The notes below the pieces were generated by a model. It saw only the letters and a list, made by a program, of their open reading frames with translations. It did no database searches and was not told the DNA's origin. A program made the position numbers and the translations under genes. A stretch of 64,000 nt of DNA. It comes from Nocardiopsis metallicus. GTDB lineage: Bacteria > Actinomycetota > Actinomycetes > Streptosporangiales > Streptosporangiaceae. Numbering within the stretch: the first letter of the stretch is position 1; each line of letters starts with the position of its first letter. The stretch spans positions 4,092,001 to 4,156,000 of the forward strand of contig NZ_JACHDO010000001.1 of assembly GCF_014201115.1 (NCBI RefSeq), in the 5' to 3' direction. Shown here one piece after another: positions 59,412 to 64,000 of this stretch.

Positions 59412-60341
59412 ATGTCCGCACCCACCATCGAGGTCCGCGGCCTCGACAAGCGCTTCGGGCGCTTCCAGGCGCTCGACAAACTCGACCTCACCGTGCGCCC
59501 CGGCCAGGTCGCCGGGTTCCTCGGGCCGAACGGCTCGGGCAAGTCCACCACCATCCGCGTCCTGCTCGGCCTGCTCCGCGCCGACTCCGGCAGCGTCCGC
59601 CTCCTGGGTGGAGACCCCTGGAAGGAGGCCGTCACCCTGCACAGGCGCCTGGCGTACGTGCCCGGAGACGTATCCCTGTGGTCGAACCTGACCGGCGGAC
59701 AGGCCATCGACCTCCTGGGGCGGCTGCGCGGCGGGCTCGACACCCGGCGCAAGAAGGCCTTCCTGGAGCGCTTCGAGCTCGACCCGACGAAGAAGGCCCG
59801 CACCTACTCCAAGGGCAACCGGCAGAAGGTCGCCCTGGTGGCCGCGTTGGCGTCCAACGCCGAACTGCTCATCCTCGACGAACCCACCTCCGGGCTGGAC
59901 CCGCTGATGGAGACGGTGTTCACCGAATGCGTGCGCGAGGTCAAGGAGGAGGGACGCACGGTCCTGTTGTCCAGCCACATCCTCTCCGAGGTCGAGAAGC
60001 TGTGCGACACCGTGACCATCATCCGGCAGGGACGCACCGTGGAGTCGGGCACCCTCGCCGAACTGCGCCACCTCACCCGCTCCACCGTGCACGCCGAGGT
60101 CGAACGCGATCCTTCCGGCCTGTCCTCCCTGCCCGGGGTCCACGACTTCGAAGCCGAAGGCCACCGGGTGTCCTTCGCGGTGGACAACCAGCGCATCGGG
60201 GACGTCCTGAGCGAGGTCACCGCCCTGGGCGTGCGCTCACTGGTGAGCAACCCGCCCTCGCTGGAGGAGCTCTTCATGCGCCACTACGGCGACGAGCTGG
60301 CCGCGCTCAACGGCAACCGCGAAGGAGGCGAGGGCAAGTGA
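59412..60341 (+). CDS. ABC exporter ATP-binding protein (DrrA/CcmA type)
   Basis: 309 residues. Walker A FLGPNGSGKSTTIRVLLGLL, signature YSKGNRQKVALVAAL (SKGNRQ replaces LSGGQ, as in many tetronasin-type exporters), Walker B LLILDEPTSGLDP, H-loop VLLSSHILSEVEKL. The C-terminal extension (about 215-300) includes NPPSLEELFMRHYGDEL. It pairs with the 12-helix permease and overlaps it by 4 bp (GTGA). Confidence 0.93.
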   Translation: MSAPTIEVRGLDKRFGRFQALDKLDLTVRPGQVAGFLGPNGSGKSTTIRVLLGLLRADSGSVRLLGGDPWKEAVTLHRRLAYVPGDVSLWSNLTGGQAIDLLGRLRGGLDTRRKKAFLERFELDPTKKARTYSKGNRQKVALVAALASNAELLILDEPTSGLDPLMETVFTECVREVKEEGRTVLLSSHILSEVEKLCDTVTIIRQGRTVESGTLAELRHLTRSTVHAEVERDPSGLSSLPGVHDFEAEGHRVSFAVDNQRIGDVLSEVTALGVRSLVSNPPSLEELFMRHYGDELAALNGNREGGEGK

Positions 60342-61936
60342 GCGCCTTCACCGGAACCGGGACGCTCACCCGGTTCATCCTGCGCCGGGACAGGATCCGG
60401 CTGTCCGTGTGGACCCTGGCCCTGGCGGGAATCACCGCCGCCACCATCCCGATGCTGGACGAGATGTTCACCACCGAGGAGGAGCGCCAGGGCCGTGCGG
60501 CCCTCATGGACACACCGACCGGCATCGTGTTCGGAGGTCCGAGGTACGGGCTGGAGGACTACACGCTCGGCCCGATGATGGCCAACGAGATGACCATGAC
60601 CCTGCTCATCGCCATGGCGGTGATGAGCATCCTGCACGTCATCCGGCACACCCGGGCCGAGGAGGAGAGCGGGCGCGCCGAACTGCTGCGCGCCAACGTC
60701 ATGGGCAGCGGCGCGCCCATGGCCGCCGCCCTGCTGACCGTCACCGCGGTCAACCTGCTCATCGGCGGGGTCATCGCACTCGCGCTGGCCGGCTTCGACC
60801 TGGCCGTCGCGGACTCGCTCGCCTACGGCCTGGGGCTGGCCCTGGCGGGAATCACCTTCGGCGCGATCGCCGCCGTGTGCGCCCAGGTGAGCGAATACGG
60901 ACGCGGCGCCTCGGGGCTGGCCTTCCTCGCGGTGGGCGTGCTCTTCATGCTCCGCGTGGTGGGCGACATGGCCGAGCCAGGCGGCAACCTGCTGTCCTGG
61001 CTCTCACCGTTCGCCTGGGTCCAGCAGGCACAGCCGTTCCACGACCTGCGCTGGGCGCCCCTCGCCCTGTACGGGCTCGCGATCGTGGCCCTGACCGCCA
61101 CGGCCCACGTCCTGTCCGGCCGCCGCGACCTGGGCGCCGGGCTGGTCGCCGCCCGTCCCGGCCCGGCGGAGGCCGGTCGTCTGCTGCGGGGGGTGACCAC
61201 GCTCCAACTGCATCAGCAGCGGGGCTCGATCATCGCCTGGACCCTCGCCGTGCTGCTCTTCGCGGTGTCCTTCGGCACCCTCGCCACCGAGGTGGAGGGA
61301 ATGTTCGAGAGCAACCCGGACCTGCAGGCGGTCTTCGGGACCGACGTCGACGACGTGATCGGCGGGTTCCTGTCCTTCGTCACCAGCTACACCATCATGG
61401 GCGCCGCTGCCTTCGGAGCCCTGTCCGTACTGCGCCTGCGCTCGGAGGAGAACTCGGGCCGTACCGAACTGGTCCTGTCCACCGCGGCGGGCCGGGTGGC
61501 CTGGATCGGTTCCGCACTGGCGGTGGCCGCCGTTTCGACCCTGTTCGTCGTGCTGGCGGGCGGCCTCGGGATGGGCCTGGGCGCCGCCGCCGTCCTGGAG
61601 GACGGCGCCTGGGTGGGTCGACTGCTGCAGGCGGTCCTGGCCCAGCTCCCGGCGGCGCTGGTGTTCGGCGCCCTGGCCGGGCTGTTGCTGGGCACGGCCC
61701 CACGCCTGACGGGCCTGCTCTGGCTGTGGTTCGGATACAGCATCCTGGCCACCGTGATGGGCGGACTGCTGGAGTTCCCCGACTGGATGATGGGCCTCAG
61801 CGCCTTCGAGATCCTGCCCAGGCTTCCGGTGGAGGACTTCGAACCCCTCCACTACGTCCTGTACTCGGGCGCGGTCCTGCTCGCGGGAGCGCTGTCCCTG
61901 GTCGGGTTCCGCAACCGGGACCTGGCGGCCGTCTGA
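60338..61936 (+). CDS. ABC exporter permease, double-length (tetronasin-exporter type)
   Basis: 532 residues from GTG 60338, GGAGG upstream. About 12 membrane helices in two homologous halves, each opening with a cytosolic start and a motif: RHTRAEEESGRAELLRANVM in the first half and LRLRSEENSGRTELVLSTAA in the second. This duplicated E(E/N)SGR-EL motif is characteristic of tetronasin-type permeases that export polyether or other hydrophobic antibiotics. The substrate is unknown. It is translationally coupled to the ATPase. Confidence 0.92.
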   Translation: MSAFTGTGTLTRFILRRDRIRLSVWTLALAGITAATIPMLDEMFTTEEERQGRAALMDTPTGIVFGGPRYGLEDYTLGPMMANEMTMTLLIAMAVMSILHVIRHTRAEEESGRAELLRANVMGSGAPMAAALLTVTAVNLLIGGVIALALAGFDLAVADSLAYGLGLALAGITFGAIAAVCAQVSEYGRGASGLAFLAVGVLFMLRVVGDMAEPGGNLLSWLSPFAWVQQAQPFHDLRWAPLALYGLAIVALTATAHVLSGRRDLGAGLVAARPGPAEAGRLLRGVTTLQLHQQRGSIIAWTLAVLLFAVSFGTLATEVEGMFESNPDLQAVFGTDVDDVIGGFLSFVTSYTIMGAAAFGALSVLRLRSEENSGRTELVLSTAAGRVAWIGSALAVAAVSTLFVVLAGGLGMGLGAAAVLEDGAWVGRLLQAVLAQLPAALVFGALAGLLLGTAPRLTGLLWLWFGYSILATVMGGLLEFPDWMMGLSAFEILPRLPVEDFEPLHYVLYSGAVLLAGALSLVGFRNRDLAAV

Positions 61937-62160
61937 GGCAGTGGAAGGGCCGTCCCGGGCAGGTGCGGGACCGCACCCGCCCGGGACGTGCCGCGGGGCC
62001 GCTCCGCGTGTTCACCTCCGGGGGAGCCCCCGTTCACCTTTCCTGGAACTAGCCTGGGTCGGGATGTTCTCCTGGCCGGAACCTCCTGGCTCCCCTCCCC
62101 GTACTCCTCCGAGTCGGCGAGGGAGAGCCGCTCCGGCCTCGCCCGAAAGGCCTTCTCCCC

Positions 62161-63048
62161 ATGACCGTCCTCGAGTCGGCGATCCTCGGTGTCATCCAGG
62201 GTCTGTTCATGTTCATCCCGGTCAGTTCCAGCAGTCATCTGGCGCTGGCCCAGCACTGGCTCATCCAGAACGGTTCCGCGCTGCCGCCGCCGGAGTCACC
62301 GGAGATGGTGTTCTTCAACATCGTGGTGCACGTGGGAACCGTGGTCTCGATCCTCATCGTCTACCGAAGGGCGCTGACCGACCTCGTGGCCCGCTCGGTG
62401 GCCGACCTGCGGGGGCTCGTGGGAGCAGGCCCCCGGACCGAGGGCCTCTACCTCAAGCTGATGATGATGGGCCTGTTCGCGGTGGCGGTCACCGGCGTCC
62501 TGGGCCTGACGATCCGCAAACCGCTGGAGAACGTCTTCGCCAACCCGGCGCTGATCGCCCTGATGCTCTGCGTGACGGGCGCCCTGCTGCTGTGGACCGA
62601 CCTGCTGAGCCCCCGCACCAAGGGCCTGCGCGACTTCACCTGGATGATGGCCCTGTTCATCGGTCTCGCCCAGGCGATGGCCTTCGCGCCCGGCCTGTCC
62701 AGGAGCGGCACGACCATCGCCATCGCCCTGCTGCTCGGGCTGCGCCGGCGCTGGGCCGCGGAGTTCAGCTTCTTCATCGCCATTCCCACGATCATCGCGG
62801 GCAACGTGCTGCTCCCCATCCTGGAACCCGAGATCCTGTCGGCCTTCGACCCCCTCCCCCTGCTGACCGGGTTCGTGGTCGCGGCGATCGTCGGCACGTT
62901 CTCCCTGCTGCTGGTCCTGAAGCTGCTGTACAAGGCCCGGCTGCGCTACTTCTCCTACTACGTGTGGGCCCTGGCCGCGCTGATCCTGGCCGACGCCTAC
63001 GGCCTGGTCGACATCGGCCTCACCGGCGCGGTGATGGGGCACCCCTGA
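62161..63048 (+). CDS. UppP/BacA-family protein lacking the conserved glutamates
   Basis: 295 residues with eight membrane helices, as in undecaprenyl-diphosphate phosphatase. The second signature is intact: FAPGLSRSGTTIAIALLLGL. The first is altered: GVIQGLFMFIPVSSSSHLA has Q13 and M17 where E. coli BacA has the functionally important E17 and E21 (E-GLTEFLPVSSTGH). Phosphatase activity recycling C55-PP is therefore doubtful, although the Ser/His residues remain. A divergent substrate or a transport role (DedA-like lipid flipping) is possible. The leader of about 220 bp after the exporter shows no gene. Confidence 0.85.
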   Translation: MTVLESAILGVIQGLFMFIPVSSSSHLALAQHWLIQNGSALPPPESPEMVFFNIVVHVGTVVSILIVYRRALTDLVARSVADLRGLVGAGPRTEGLYLKLMMMGLFAVAVTGVLGLTIRKPLENVFANPALIALMLCVTGALLLWTDLLSPRTKGLRDFTWMMALFIGLAQAMAFAPGLSRSGTTIAIALLLGLRRRWAAEFSFFIAIPTIIAGNVLLPILEPEILSAFDPLPLLTGFVVAAIVGTFSLLLVLKLLYKARLRYFSYYVWALAALILADAYGLVDIGLTGAVMGHP

Positions 63049-63052
63049 TCAA

Positions 63053-63084
63053 GGGGTGAGCCCCGCGGGGGCGGGGCTCACCCC
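63053..63084. terminator. Bidirectional terminator after the UppP homologue
   Basis: GGGGTGAGCCCCGC (63053-63066) and GCGGGGCTCACCCC (63071-63084) form a perfect 14-bp stem with a GGGG loop. The last codons of the convergent regulator gene lie inside the right arm. Confidence 0.85.
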
Positions 63085-63416
63085 CGCGGCGCCTCCTGCG
63101 TGCCGTCCCACCCGGCGGCCTCCTCACGCAACCGGACCAGCCGGTCCCAGTGCTCGGACACCCTCTCGCGGCCGGTGGCGGTGAGCCGGACGACGGTACG
63201 GGGGCGGCGCTCCCGGCTCTTCTCGATCTCGACGACGCCGCCCCTCTCCAGCTTGGACAGGTGGCTGGACAGGTTGCCCTTGGACAGGCCGGTGAGCCGC
63301 TGAAGAAAGAGGAAGTCCGCGCTCTCGCAGGAGAGCAGGGCGCTGGTGACCGCCAACCGCGAGGGGTCGTGCACCAGGCGGTCGATCTCCGCCATGTCCT
63401 CGAAAGGGGTACCCAT
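63078..63416 (-). CDS. Winged-helix transcriptional regulator (ArsR/MarR-like, HTH_27)
   Basis: 112 residues. The winged helix reads DPSRLAVTSALLSCESADFL, GLSKGNLSSHLSKLERGGVV, then the wing EKSRERRPRTVVRLTATGRE. This short type commonly pairs with a membrane protein, as here: the upstream gene ends 2 bp before this ATG, so they form an operon. The target is unknown. Confidence 0.88.
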   Translation of the reverse strand: MGTPFEDMAEIDRLVHDPSRLAVTSALLSCESADFLFLQRLTGLSKGNLSSHLSKLERGGVVEIEKSRERRPRTVVRLTATGRERVSEHWDRLVRLREEAAGWDGTQEAPRG

Positions 63417-63418
63417 GA

Positions 63419-64000
63419 TCAGGCCGTTCCGTTCTCTGTCGCCGCGTCCGTCACCGGCGGGAGGGTACGCACCAACGTACGGTGGTCGAGCAGTCCCCCG
63501 ACGCACAGTACGGCAGCGAGCGTGACCAGGAGCGTGTCGGTGGCGGCGTAGCTGAGCGGATGGACGCCCGAGGGCAGCAGCATCCCCAACGGCAGCAGGC
63601 TCGCCAGGCCGACGGCGGCCGCGGCGACCAGGTAGTGCGCCCGCATCCGCCAGTGGGGACAGGCGAGCAGGACGAAGAGCAGCGTGAACACGAGCCCGCC
63701 GATCCCCAGGGGCCCGTAGGTCCAGCCCGCCTGGGCGCTCAGGGTTCCTCCGGCCATGGAGAGAATGAGAAGGCCGAAGGGCAGGAGCACGTAAGCGGAG
63801 ATCCGCCCCGGGTCGAAGAGCGCTCGGACCTGCCCGAAGCGCCACCGGTAGTACCAGCGGACCAGGAAGCCAAGGGCCACCAGGAGGGGCAGGCCGATGA
63901 TCAGCGGCTCCAGGCTGCCGCCCCGGACGAGTAGCAGGTTCAGTGCGAAGAGCGCCACCACGAGCATGTAGAGCCCCTGGTAGTCGACGTAGTAGGCGGT
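63419..64000 (-). CDS. Integral membrane protein, partial (start beyond right edge)
   Basis: The frame is open to base 64000. At least 193 residues are visible, with about five to six hydrophobic segments; the first visible residues read TAYYVDYQGLYMLVVALFAL, inside a helix. It resembles membrane proteins that accompany HTH_27 regulators in actinobacteria, possibly sensors or permeases, but no motif identifies it. It is translationally linked to the regulator gene downstream. Confidence 0.8.
   Translation of the reverse strand, partial: TAYYVDYQGLYMLVVALFALNLLLVRGGSLEPLIIGLPLLVALGFLVRWYYRWRFGQVRALFDPGRISAYVLLPFGLLILSMAGGTLSAQAGWTYGPLGIGGLVFTLLFVLLACPHWRMRAHYLVAAAAVGLASLLPLGMLLPSGVHPLSYAATDTLLVTLAAVLCVGGLLDHRTLVRTLPPVTDAATENGTA

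Overview
The window is a GC-rich (roughly 70 percent) actinobacterial chromosome segment. The best guess is Nocardiopsis or a close relative in the Streptosporangiales. The reasons are many GTG/TTG and leaderless starts, a Scr1-like XRE/DUF5753 regulator, a class E sortase (LAxTG) substrate, actinobacteria-restricted families, and a CebR/CelR-type 14-bp operator as known from Streptomyces and Thermobifida. The genus is an inference. No rRNA, tRNA, phage, transposase or CRISPR was seen.

Layout. 1-10.9 kb: a partial coiled-coil protein, an HD-domain protein divergent from a protein of the family usually labelled 3-methyladenine DNA glycosylase, small redox and membrane proteins, a NarL-type two-component pair, a membrane serine hydrolase whose promoter shares a motif with the kinase promoter, a sortase-anchored surface protein, a GNAT, and an AbiEi/DUF559-like protein bracketed by two near-identical 58-bp palindromes. 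10.9-17.1 kb: a complete oligopeptide-type ABC importer (oppABCDF). 17.5-21.4 kb: small proteins and a gluconate module (gntK, gntR, gntP) with GntR-like operators. 21.7-23.5 kb: a DJ-1-like protein and threonine aldolase. 23.6-30.1 kb: a glycerol regulon (IclR/GylR regulator, glpK, glpF, glpD) tied together by a shared operator, with an XRE regulator inserted between glpF and glpD. 30.3-40.2 kb: a cold-shock protein, then a GH2 beta-mannosidase next to a second Opp-type ABC importer and a LacI regulator. The operators suggest this importer carries manno- or beta-glucoside oligosaccharides rather than peptides.

40.3-48.3 kb: endonuclease VIII, a 1052-residue Upf1-like helicase relative with degraded ATPase motifs, and a PhnDCE-type phosphonate/phosphite importer with a fused double permease. 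48.6-57.0 kb: omega-amino-acid catabolism with two PucR regulators, GabT, an Lrp regulator, a second class-III aminotransferase and a methylmalonate/malonate-semialdehyde dehydrogenase. The last two would take beta-alanine to acetyl-CoA. 57.3-64 kb: a small zinc-ribbon protein, a nitrilase-family amidase, a TetR-controlled ABC exporter, a UppP homologue lacking two conserved glutamates, and a winged-helix regulator with a membrane protein that runs off the right edge.

The window reads as a carbon- and nitrogen-source utilisation region (peptides, gluconate, glycerol, mannosides, phosphonates, beta-alanine/GABA). Each module carries its own regulator, and several operators can be read directly in the DNA. 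The least explained items are the palindrome-flanked DUF559-like gene, the degenerate helicase, and the double-operator hairpin inside the mannoside-type operon.
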